Source of the DNA: Clostridia bacterium
GTDB lineage: Bacteria > Bacillota > Clostridia > Monoglobales > Monoglobaceae
NCBI GenBank assembly: GCA_017546165.1
Contig: JAFYXL010000014.1
Coordinates: 30,736-94,735 of the forward strand
Direction of reading: 5' to 3'
DNA length: 64,000 nucleotides
Below, piece by piece: positions 52,147 to 60,884 of the stretch. Positions within the stretch are counted from its first letter, which is position 1; every line of letters begins with the position of its first letter. The notes beneath the pieces are model-generated. The model saw nothing but the letters and a program-made list of their open reading frames with translations. It was not told the DNA's origin and did not search any database. The translations under genes and the position numbers were made by a program.

Positions 52147-54516
52147 ATGGAAGAAAAAACACTTAAAACTTTGGAGTTTGACAAAATATGTGAAATATTG
52201 TCAGAACTTTGTATAAATGATGATACCAAAGGTTTGGCGCTGAATCTTTTACCCCGGGGTGATGCAATATTTGTTAAAAAATTACTTCAGGATACTGATA
52301 ATGCAGTAATTTCTATATGCAAATTTGGCGCGCCTCCAATTTCACGAGTATCGCCTGTCAATACATCGTTGAAAAGAATGGAAGTAGGGGGTAACCTTTC
52401 CGCCGGAGAACTTCTCAATATTGCGGCAATTCTTAAATGCACTCAAAAGCTGAAAAAGTATGCAAAAAACTGCGAAAACTTACCAAGCGACTTATTTGAA
52501 AACCTCACCGAATGTCCGGATGTAGAAGCGAGAATAAGCTCTGCTATTATTTCCGAGGATGAAATTTCTGATAATGCAAGTATTGAGCTTTCAAACATAA
52601 GACGAAAGATTCACCGTGCAGGAGACAAAATCAAGGATACGCTCAACAATATGGTACGTTCACCACATTATATGAAATTCCTACAAGATCCTATTGTTAC
52701 ACTTAGAAATGACAGATATGTCGTCCCTGTCAAGGCAGAGTGCCGTGGTGATGTTCCTGGTATTGTCCACGATATGTCAGCATCAGGTGGTACTTTGTTT
52801 GTTGAACCATCAGGGGTTGTTGATGCAAACAATGAGCTTCAGGAACTCTCGGTGAAGGAAAAAAATGAAATTGAGAAGATTTTAGCCGAGCTTACAGGGT
52901 TGGTATCAGAAATTAAAGACCAAATCAAATGCAATTATGAAAATATTATTGAAATTGACCTTATTTTTGCAAAAGCAAAACTCGCAAACAGACAAAAAGC
53001 AATTCGTCCTGAGATAAATACAGAAGGCAAAATTCTAATAAGGAACGGAAGGCACCCCCTTATTGACCCGCAAAAGGTTGTTCCTCAAAATATAACTTTG
53101 GGTTATGACTTTGATACACTGGTTGTAACAGGTCCAAACACAGGTGGTAAAACAGTTGTCCTTAAAACCATTGGTCTTTTCACACTTATGGCGCAGTCAG
53201 GGCTTTTGATTCCTGCAAGTGACGGAACAGTACTGTCGGTATTTGACGGGATTTTTGCCGATATTGGTGATGAACAAAGTATTGAGCAAAGTCTTAGTAC
53301 ATTTTCAGCACATATGAAAAATATTGTTCATATACTGGGAAAGTTCACTAGAGATTCCCTGGTTCTTTTTGACGAGCTTGGCGCCGGAACCGACCCTACA
53401 GAAGGTGCTGCACTTGCAAACGCAATCCTTGAATATGTAAAGGACATTGGTGCAAAAACAGTTGCTACTACACATTATAGCGAACTTAAAATCTATGCAT
53501 TGACAACCGATAGGGTCGAAAATGCTTCTTGTGAATTTGATGTAAATACCCTGAGTCCCACTTATAAATTACTTATTGGGATTCCCGGCAAAAGTAATGC
53601 TTTTGCTATTTCTAAAAAGCTTGGACTTGCCGATTTTATAATTGAAAATTCAAAGCAGCTTTTAACAAAGGAAACTGTTAAATTTGAAGATGTGCTTTCA
53701 AACATCGAAGAAAATCGAAAGACCACAGAAACTGCAAAAATCAAACAAGAACGCCTTAAAAACGAGGCGGCTCAACTTCGCGCAGAACTTAAAAAAGAAC
53801 GGCAGGCATTGGAAGAAGAGCGAACAAAAATTTTGGAGCGTGCCAATAAAAAAGCTGAGGCAATCCTGGAAAAGGCCAAAGCCGAAACAGAGAAAATCGT
53901 ATCTTCAATGCGAGCCCTTCAAAAAGAAAAGGACGAACGCGAAGCTCTTAAAGCGATGGAGGAAGTCCGCAAAGAATTAAATATCAAAATTAAGAGTAAA
54001 AAGACAAAGCAGAATATACCGAAGCAACAAAATGCAAGTAAGGTAAATCCCAATTCATTTAAGCCCGGTATGTCCGTGCTGATTGTTGACCTTAACGAAA
54101 AAGGTACCATCTTATCTATCGATAAAAAAGCCGGCACTGCTGTAATACAGATGGGCATAATGAAAACAGGTGCAAAGCTATCTAGTCTTGTTATTCTTGA
54201 AGATGAAACAAAAAAGAATATTATGAAATTTATCCCACAAAAAAATGTGGGAGGGGGGATAAAATCCGCCAAAACGGAGATAGACCTTCGTGGTATGATT
54301 CTGGAAGAGGCAATTATGGAAGCGGATATGTTTTTAGATAAAGCCATTATGTCAGGGCTTGGTACTGTTACCCTTATACACGGTAAAGGCACGGGCGTCC
54401 TAAGAACCGGTATTCAAGATATGCTCCGTCGCCATCCCCACGTAAAATCATTCAGAAACGGTAAATACGGCGAAGGCGAAAATGGTGTTACTGTTGTAGA
54501 ATTGAAAAATTCTTAA
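52147..54516 (+). CDS. mutS2: MutS2 (ribosome collision sensor / endonuclease)
   Basis: MutS2 is a MutS-family ATPase without the mismatch-reading domain; in Bacillus it acts on collided ribosomes and it was earlier linked to recombination. The 789-residue protein has the core and clamp (1-300), the ATPase with GPNTGGKTVVLK (about 331-342) and DELGAGTDP, a long charged coiled coil (about 510-625), a KOW-like segment, and a C-terminal Smr nuclease domain from about 715 with DLRGM and HGKGTG. Confidence 0.96.
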   Translation: MEEKTLKTLEFDKICEILSELCINDDTKGLALNLLPRGDAIFVKKLLQDTDNAVISICKFGAPPISRVSPVNTSLKRMEVGGNLSAGELLNIAAILKCTQKLKKYAKNCENLPSDLFENLTECPDVEARISSAIISEDEISDNASIELSNIRRKIHRAGDKIKDTLNNMVRSPHYMKFLQDPIVTLRNDRYVVPVKAECRGDVPGIVHDMSASGGTLFVEPSGVVDANNELQELSVKEKNEIEKILAELTGLVSEIKDQIKCNYENIIEIDLIFAKAKLANRQKAIRPEINTEGKILIRNGRHPLIDPQKVVPQNITLGYDFDTLVVTGPNTGGKTVVLKTIGLFTLMAQSGLLIPASDGTVLSVFDGIFADIGDEQSIEQSLSTFSAHMKNIVHILGKFTRDSLVLFDELGAGTDPTEGAALANAILEYVKDIGAKTVATTHYSELKIYALTTDRVENASCEFDVNTLSPTYKLLIGIPGKSNAFAISKKLGLADFIIENSKQLLTKETVKFEDVLSNIEENRKTTETAKIKQERLKNEAAQLRAELKKERQALEEERTKILERANKKAEAILEKAKAETEKIVSSMRALQKEKDEREALKAMEEVRKELNIKIKSKKTKQNIPKQQNASKVNPNSFKPGMSVLIVDLNEKGTILSIDKKAGTAVIQMGIMKTGAKLSSLVILEDETKKNIMKFIPQKNVGGGIKSAKTEIDLRGMILEEAIMEADMFLDKAIMSGLGTVTLIHGKGTGVLRTGIQDMLRRHPHVKSFRNGKYGEGENGVTVVELKNS

Positions 54517-54542
54517 TATATTTTATAATTTGTAAAAAAGTG

Positions 54543-54571
54543 TTGTTTTTTTGATGAAATTATGATAAAAT
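54543..54571 (+). promoter_or_regulatory. Promoter of recJ
   Basis: TTGTTT (54543-54548) and TAAAAT (54566-54571) are 17 bases apart. Confidence 0.6.
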
Positions 54572-54605
54572 GACAGTTAAAGAATTAACATTGTAGGTGA
54601 TAAAT

Positions 54606-56312
54606 ATGTTGCAGAGAAATTGGTTACTTAAAGAATTTGATAAAAACAGAGTTATTGAAATTTCAAAAGAATTTCATATATCTCCGCTTACCTCTATTAT
54701 ACTTTATAACAGAGGTATAACCGATAGCGGCGAAATTTCTGAATTTCTTAACAGCAATTTTGATAATCTTCATGACCCATATCTTCTCAAGGATATGGAT
54801 AAAGCTGTTACAAGAATCCGTCAGGCAAAGGAAAATAATGAAAAAGTCACAATCTATGGCGATTATGATGTTGACGGCATTACAAGTATTGCAATTCTCT
54901 ATAAGCATCTTACAGAAATGGGTTTTGAGGTTGGTTACTATATTCCCGACAGAATTCAGGAAGGATATGGTGTAAACCGCGAAGCTTTGGATAAAATATC
55001 AAGTAACGGAACAAAAGTTCTGATTACTGTGGATACAGGTATCACAGCAGTTGAAGAAACTGAATACGCAAAAAGTATTGGTATGGATATAATAATTACC
55101 GACCATCACGAATGTAAAGAACAAATCCCGCAGGCTTATGCGGCAATTGACCCTAAACGCAAAGATTGTAAGTATCCATTTAAAAATCTTGCAGGTGTTG
55201 GGGTTGCTTTTAAACTGATTCAGGCTTTAGATGAAGAAAGCTCTGTTGACGAGCTTATGGCAAAGTATGCAGACCTTATTTGTCTTGGTACTGTTGCCGA
55301 TATTTCACCATTAGTGGATGAAAATCGCATTATGGTAACAGAAGGTCTTAAAAACTTTAAAAATACCAAAAACATTGGACTTAGCGCACTTCTTGATGTT
55401 TGTATAACAAATAACAAAGCTATTACAACCTCAACAATCGGTTATATTATTGCTCCACGTATAAACGCAAGCGGCCGTCTTGGTTGTGCAGCACGAAGTG
55501 TTGAAATGTTTTTGACAGATGACAAAGAAAAGGCACGCGAGCTTGCTGAAGGACTCTGTGAAGAAAATACTATTCGCCAACAAACCGAACAAAAAATGTT
55601 TGCTGAGGCACTTGAATATATCGAAAACAATCCACAAATCAAAGACGACCAGATTTTGATTATACCACACGAAAATTGGCATCATGGTATTGTTGGTATC
55701 GTTTCATCCAAAATTACAGAAAAATTCTATAAGCCGTCAATTCTTTTTGCGATTGATGGTGATGAAGCAAAAGGTTCAGGAAGAAGTATCAGCGGTTATA
55801 ATCTTTTTGAGGCCCTTGAAAATTGCAGTTACTTACTGGAAAAATTCGGCGGTCACGAACTTGCTGCCGGTCTTTCAATCAAAAAAAGTAATATTGAGGA
55901 ATTCCGTGCTGCTATAAACAAAAACGCCTCGGTCAAGATTGATGAAAAGGCTCTTGTCCCGACTGTATCTATCGATGCAATAATAAAGCCTACATACATC
56001 ACACTCGAAACCGTTGACGAAATAAACAGACTTCAGCCTTTTGGTGTTGAAAATCCTGCACCTACATTTGCTGTTAAAAATATAAAAATTCACAAAATAA
56101 GCACAATGAGTGACAACAAGCATCTTAGAATGACTCTTTTGAAAGATAATAAATTCCTTGATGCTGTTGGATTTGGTATGGGTGAATACTACAATCATCT
56201 CAAAGAGGGCGATTTTATCAATGTCGCATTCGGTCTTGATATTAATGACTATAAAGGTTACAAAAATGTACAACTTATCCTAAAAGATATTAAACTTTCG
56301 GAAGTGAATTAA
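54606..56312 (+). CDS. recJ: Single-stranded-DNA exonuclease RecJ
   Basis: RecJ degrades single-stranded DNA 5' to 3' in repair and recombination. The 568-residue protein has the DHH-family metal motifs YGDYDVDGITS, VDTGI, TDHHECKEQIP and later RINASGRLG, followed by DHHA1 (GHELAAGLS) and an OB domain. The length resembles E. coli RecJ rather than the longer Bacillus form. The ATG at 54606 follows AGGTGA. Confidence 0.95.
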   Translation: MLQRNWLLKEFDKNRVIEISKEFHISPLTSIILYNRGITDSGEISEFLNSNFDNLHDPYLLKDMDKAVTRIRQAKENNEKVTIYGDYDVDGITSIAILYKHLTEMGFEVGYYIPDRIQEGYGVNREALDKISSNGTKVLITVDTGITAVEETEYAKSIGMDIIITDHHECKEQIPQAYAAIDPKRKDCKYPFKNLAGVGVAFKLIQALDEESSVDELMAKYADLICLGTVADISPLVDENRIMVTEGLKNFKNTKNIGLSALLDVCITNNKAITTSTIGYIIAPRINASGRLGCAARSVEMFLTDDKEKARELAEGLCEENTIRQQTEQKMFAEALEYIENNPQIKDDQILIIPHENWHHGIVGIVSSKITEKFYKPSILFAIDGDEAKGSGRSISGYNLFEALENCSYLLEKFGGHELAAGLSIKKSNIEEFRAAINKNASVKIDEKALVPTVSIDAIIKPTYITLETVDEINRLQPFGVENPAPTFAVKNIKIHKISTMSDNKHLRMTLLKDNKFLDAVGFGMGEYYNHLKEGDFINVAFGLDINDYKGYKNVQLILKDIKLSEVN

Positions 56313-56315
56313 TTT

Positions 56316-58496
56316 ATGGACCACGCATTAGACAAACTTCTTTCAAAAATTAAATCACAAAATCCAAACAGCGATTTAGACCCCGTGAAAAAAGCATTTG
56401 CACTCGCAAATGCCAAACACGAGGGTCAATTTCGTGTGTCCGGAGAACCTTTTATTATGCATCCCCTGGCTGTTGCTAATATTTTGGCCGATATGGGACT
56501 TGATACACATTCTATTACAGCAGCACTTTTACACGATGTGGTAGAGGATACCGATACTTCCGAGGATGATATAGCCCGTGAATTTGGTGATACAGTAGCT
56601 TTGCTTGTGTCAGGAGTAACAAAGCTTGGTAAAATTCCTTATACCTCAAACGAAGACCAACAAATTGAAAATTTAAGAAAAATGTTCCTTGCTATGGCAA
56701 AGGATGTACGTGTTATTGTAATAAAGCTTGCAGACAGACTCCACAATTTAAGGACCTTGGGTTCAATGCCTGAAGAAAAACAGAGAAGCAAAGCTCGTGA
56801 AACTTTGGAGGTATTTGCACCACTTGCACATCGTCTTGGTATGTCTAAAGTTAAAATGGAACTTGAGGATTTGTCTCTTAAATACATTGACCCTATAGGC
56901 TATTACGAAATTGTAGATAAAATCAGTCAAAAACAAAGTGAACGTGAAGAATATATTTCAGGTATTATCAGTTTGCTTCAAAGCAAGCTTGAACGTCTTG
57001 ATATTGAATCCCACGTAGAAGGAAGAGCTAAACATTTTTACAGTATCTATCGAAAAATGTTTATGCAAAACAAAACTATTGACGAAATATATGACCTTTT
57101 TGCTGTCCGTGTGATTGTGAACACTGACGCAGATTGCTATGCTGTTCTTGGTATGGTTCACGAGCTTTTCAAACCAATACCGGGCAGATTTAAAGATTAT
57201 ATTGCTATGCCAAAACCCAATATGTATCAATCTCTTCATTCAACAGTTATTGGTCCTAATGGTGTTCCTTTTGAGATACAGATAAGAACCTGGTCAATGC
57301 ATCACACAGCCGAAAATGGTATTGCTGCCCATTGGAAATACAAAGAAGGTAAAATAGGTAAAACCGATATTGACAGCAAGCTGGAATGGATAAAACAGCT
57401 TCTTGATATACAAAAAGACCTTACCAATGCTGAAGACTTTATGCAGACCCTCAAAATTGATATGTTCAGTGATGAAGTTTTTGTATTTACTCCAAAAGGT
57501 GATGTTGTCAGCTTACCTGCGGGTGCTACACCAATTGACTTTGCTTATGCAATCCACAGTGCAGTTGGCAACAAAATGCAGGGTGCAAAAGTAAACGGAA
57601 AGATTGTGACTCTCGATTACAATCTCCAAAATGGTGATATTGTTGAAATTCACACATCAAATTCTGTTCACGGACCTAACCTTGATTGGCTTAAGATTGC
57701 AAAAACTTCTCAGGCAAGAAACAAGATTAATCAATGGTTAAAGAAGGAAAATCGTACCGAAAACATTGCAAAAGGTAAAGAATACTTTGAAAAAGAACTT
57801 AAAAAATCGCTAATTCCTGTATCTTATATGAATAGCGAAGAATTTTTCAATAAGTTGCTTACCAAATTTGGTTTTTGTCAGATTGATGATGTATATGCAA
57901 CACTTGGATACGGTGGTTCAAACGCAACAAGGCTTCTTACTAAGTTTAAAGAACTTTGTAAAATTGATATGGCAAGCAAGGTTGATATTAAGGATATCGC
58001 ACCTGAACAGTTTCTTGTCAAAACCACATCAAAGGCAAATAACAGCGGCGTCATTGTTGAAGGAATTGACAATTGCTTAGTAAGAATTTCACATTGTTGC
58101 AACCCTGTTCCTGGAGATAAAATTATTGGCTATGTTACCCGTGGCCGCGGTGTAGCGGTTCATCGTCGGGATTGTATCAATATCACAAATGCAAACTTCT
58201 CACCGGAAGAACAATTGCGATTTATAAAGGTGTATTGGGCAGATGAGGTTGAGAGCAACTTCCAGGCACTCCTCTGTATTACTGCGACAGACCGACATTC
58301 ACTATTGGTTGATATTACTACTATAACTGCTGAACTTAAAATCCCTCTCAAGGGCCTCAATGCAAGAACAACTAAAAATAACCTTGCCATTGTTGAGATT
58401 TCTATTGAAATTAAAAATACAGAACATCTTGATACAGCTATCAAAAAGTTGAAAAACGTCAGCGGTGTTATTTCGGTTGTGCGTCGCCGCCAGTAA
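56316..58496 (+). CDS. relA: Bifunctional (p)ppGpp synthetase/hydrolase
   Basis: This long Rel enzyme makes and degrades the stringent-response alarmone. The 726-residue protein has an HD hydrolase domain with HDVVEDTD (about 73-80), a synthetase domain with RFKDYIAMPKPNMYQSLH, then TGS (about 388-450), a Cys-containing zinc-finger-like region and a C-terminal ACT domain ending at the last residue. It starts three bases after the recJ stop. It would sense uncharged tRNA through the ribosome, in parallel with the T-boxes. Confidence 0.96.
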   Translation: MDHALDKLLSKIKSQNPNSDLDPVKKAFALANAKHEGQFRVSGEPFIMHPLAVANILADMGLDTHSITAALLHDVVEDTDTSEDDIAREFGDTVALLVSGVTKLGKIPYTSNEDQQIENLRKMFLAMAKDVRVIVIKLADRLHNLRTLGSMPEEKQRSKARETLEVFAPLAHRLGMSKVKMELEDLSLKYIDPIGYYEIVDKISQKQSEREEYISGIISLLQSKLERLDIESHVEGRAKHFYSIYRKMFMQNKTIDEIYDLFAVRVIVNTDADCYAVLGMVHELFKPIPGRFKDYIAMPKPNMYQSLHSTVIGPNGVPFEIQIRTWSMHHTAENGIAAHWKYKEGKIGKTDIDSKLEWIKQLLDIQKDLTNAEDFMQTLKIDMFSDEVFVFTPKGDVVSLPAGATPIDFAYAIHSAVGNKMQGAKVNGKIVTLDYNLQNGDIVEIHTSNSVHGPNLDWLKIAKTSQARNKINQWLKKENRTENIAKGKEYFEKELKKSLIPVSYMNSEEFFNKLLTKFGFCQIDDVYATLGYGGSNATRLLTKFKELCKIDMASKVDIKDIAPEQFLVKTTSKANNSGVIVEGIDNCLVRISHCCNPVPGDKIIGYVTRGRGVAVHRRDCINITNANFSPEEQLRFIKVYWADEVESNFQALLCITATDRHSLLVDITTITAELKIPLKGLNARTTKNNLAIVEISIEIKNTEHLDTAIKKLKNVSGVISVVRRRQ

Positions 58497-58530
58497 TTTA
58501 GAATTAACAAGAAAGGCTCTAGATATTAAA

Positions 58531-59151
58531 ATGATTTTCCATAGATTTATTTTGGGTGACCTTGTCACAAATTGTTATATAATAGCGGATGATGAAACAA
58601 AAAATGCCGCGTTATTTGATGCACCTGCAAATGCAGAAAAAATACTTGATTATGCCGAGAAAAATGGCCTTAACATCAAATATATTTTTCTTACACACGC
58701 ACATTTTGACCACATTTTGGCACTTAATGAACTTAAAGAAAAAACAGGTGCACAGATACTATTGCACGAAGAAGAAGAGAAGTATCTATATGACCCTGAA
58801 CTCAATTTTTTAGGGGAAAAAGCGGATTCTGTTGTATTGCCAGCAGCCGACAAATTGCTTAAAGATGGGGATATTATCGAACTTGACCATCTGTCAATCA
58901 AGGTGATCCATACACCCGGTCACACTGTTGGTGGCGTTTGTTACCTTATTGATAATATTTTAATAAGCGGTGACACCCTCTTTTCAGGGGCAATAGGTCG
59001 CTTTGACTTTCCTCTTGGTAGTTTTGATGACGAAATCCGTTCTATAAAAGAAAAACTTATGGTCCTTGATGATGAAACCAAAGTATATCCCGGACACGGT
59101 TTTTCCACAACGATAGGAAAACAAAGAAAGGATAACCCTTACCTTATATGA
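58531..59151 (+). CDS. MBL-fold hydrolase (glyoxalase II-like)
   Basis: The 206-residue metallo-beta-lactamase-fold protein has the zinc motif THAHFDHI, HTPGHTVGG, SGDTLFSGAIGRFD and PGHGFSTT. It is shorter than true glyoxalase II and lacks its C-terminal domain. Such proteins commonly lie after rel in Firmicutes. The substrate is unknown. Its stop overlaps the hemZ start by four bases. Confidence 0.92.
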   Translation: MIFHRFILGDLVTNCYIIADDETKNAALFDAPANAEKILDYAEKNGLNIKYIFLTHAHFDHILALNELKEKTGAQILLHEEEEKYLYDPELNFLGEKADSVVLPAADKLLKDGDIIELDHLSIKVIHTPGHTVGGVCYLIDNILISGDTLFSGAIGRFDFPLGSFDDEIRSIKEKLMVLDDETKVYPGHGFSTTIGKQRKDNPYLI

Positions 59152-60320
59152 ATAACACTGAAAGACCATGGGGTGTACTAGACGGTATCCGCCCTGTAAA
59201 ACTTGCAAGTAAAATATTGAAAACATCCAAGAGTCCCGAACTTGCCGTGGACTCTTTTATGCGTGAATATGGAGCAACCCGAGAAAAGGCGGAGCTAGCT
59301 GTTAAAATCGCATCTATTGAACTCCCTATAATTGATGCTATGAATCCAAAAGGGGTGAGTCTTTACATAGGAATCCCTTTTTGTCCCACTCGATGTCTTT
59401 ACTGCTCATTTGTAAGTAATAGTGGTGCCAAAAGTGCAAAACTTATCCCTGAGTACCTTAATTGCCTTAAAAAAGAAATTGCTTACACAGCAGATATAAT
59501 CAAAGCTAATGAAAGCATTATTGAATCAGTATATATAGGTGGTGGAACACCTACAACACTTAGCGCAGACCAGCTTGATGAGCTTTTTTATTCCCTTTAT
59601 ACTGAATTTGACTTATCAAAGGTTAAAGAATTTACTGTAGAGGCAGGAAGACCTGATACAGTTACAAAGGATAAACTTAAGAAAATCAAAGATTATAATA
59701 TAGATAGAATAAGCATAAATCCGCAAACTATGAATGATTCTGTTTTGAAAACCATTGGCAGAAATCACACACCTGATGATATTCGAAATGCAATGCATCT
59801 TGCCCGGGAATGTGGCATAAATATTATAAATATGGATATAATCGCAGGTCTCCCGGGTGAGACCCTTGATATGTTTAAATACACGGTTAATGAAGTTGAA
59901 AATTTAAACCCGGAAAATACAACTGTCCACACAATGAGTATAAAGCGATCATCTAAGTTGAATGAAACTATTGAGGAATATGATCTTACCGCAGGCAATC
60001 AGGTTTCAAAAATGGTAGATTATGCCCGTAATACTGTTATGTCAAATGGCAAAAATCCTTATTATTTATATAGACAAAAAAATATGCTTGGCAATCTTGA
60101 AAATGTAGGTTATGCAAAACCGGGGACAGAGAGCCTCTATAACATTTATATTATGGAGGAAGTCCAAACTATAATTTCCCTTGGTTGTGGCGGTGTTACA
60201 AAGACCGTTGACAGAAAAACCGACCGCATAGAAAGGATTTTCAATGTAAAAGAACCCAAGGATTATATTGAAAGAATTGATGAAATGCTCCAAAGAAAAG
60301 ATGTTTTAAGAATTAAATAA
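59148..60320 (+). CDS. hemZ: HemZ-type radical SAM protein, short form
   Basis: HemZ proteins are radical SAM enzymes related to oxygen-independent coproporphyrinogen dehydrogenase (HemN). The 390-residue protein has the [4Fe-4S] motif FCPTRCLYC (Cys79, Cys83, Cys86), YIGGGTPT and NMDIIAGLPGE. It begins directly at RPWGVLDGIRPVKLA, a segment that in full-length HemZ (about 500 residues in Bacillus) lies after an N-terminal domain of roughly 100 residues. The start is fixed by an ATGA overlap with the upstream gene, so the shortening looks real. Confidence 0.88.
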   Translation: MNNTERPWGVLDGIRPVKLASKILKTSKSPELAVDSFMREYGATREKAELAVKIASIELPIIDAMNPKGVSLYIGIPFCPTRCLYCSFVSNSGAKSAKLIPEYLNCLKKEIAYTADIIKANESIIESVYIGGGTPTTLSADQLDELFYSLYTEFDLSKVKEFTVEAGRPDTVTKDKLKKIKDYNIDRISINPQTMNDSVLKTIGRNHTPDDIRNAMHLARECGINIINMDIIAGLPGETLDMFKYTVNEVENLNPENTTVHTMSIKRSSKLNETIEEYDLTAGNQVSKMVDYARNTVMSNGKNPYYLYRQKNMLGNLENVGYAKPGTESLYNIYIMEEVQTIISLGCGGVTKTVDRKTDRIERIFNVKEPKDYIERIDEMLQRKDVLRIK

Positions 60321-60337
60321 TATAAGGAGGATGTTTA

Positions 60338-60868
60338 ATGAATTCAGTTGTAATATACAAATCCCGTTATGGTTCTACGCAAAAATATGCCCAGTGGATA
60401 GCAGAGGAGCTTGGATGCAGCATATTTGATGCAAAAAATATTTCCTCATCCGATTTGATAAAATATGATACAATCATATATGGTGGAGGACTTTATGGCG
60501 AAGTCATTTGCGGAGCCGGTCTTATCACCAAAAACATTGACCTGCTAAAGGGTAAAAAGATTGTTATTTTTTCCACGGGAATTACCCCTCTTTACTGCCG
60601 TGAATATTACGACAAAATGGTTATTGAAAAGAATTTCAAAAACGGACTTCCCGAAAATGTAAAGGTATTCAACTTCCTTGGGAAGATGATACTTGATGAG
60701 CTTTCTTTCCCGCATAGAACAGCTATAAAAGCACTCAAAAAGTTTATGTCTTCAAAGGATAACCCAAGCGATATGGAAAAACTTTTGATAGAGCTTTGCG
60801 ATGCGGATGGGGATTTTACCGATAAAAATGCAATATTTGATTTGGTTGAATACGCAAAAGCAATATAA
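60338..60868 (+). CDS. Flavodoxin-domain protein
   Basis: The 176-residue protein begins with the FMN-phosphate loop VVIYKSRYGSTQKYAQW and has the TIIYGGGLYGEVICG and IVIFSTGITP segments of flavodoxin folds of the HemG-like type. It follows hemZ after 17 bases, behind AAGGAGG. A redox partner or protoporphyrinogen-oxidase-like role is possible; no catalytic residue decides it. Confidence 0.85.
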   Translation: MNSVVIYKSRYGSTQKYAQWIAEELGCSIFDAKNISSSDLIKYDTIIYGGGLYGEVICGAGLITKNIDLLKGKKIVIFSTGITPLYCREYYDKMVIEKNFKNGLPENVKVFNFLGKMILDELSFPHRTAIKALKKFMSSKDNPSDMEKLLIELCDADGDFTDKNAIFDLVEYAKAI

Positions 60869-60884
60869 AAAGGAGAATATTCTT

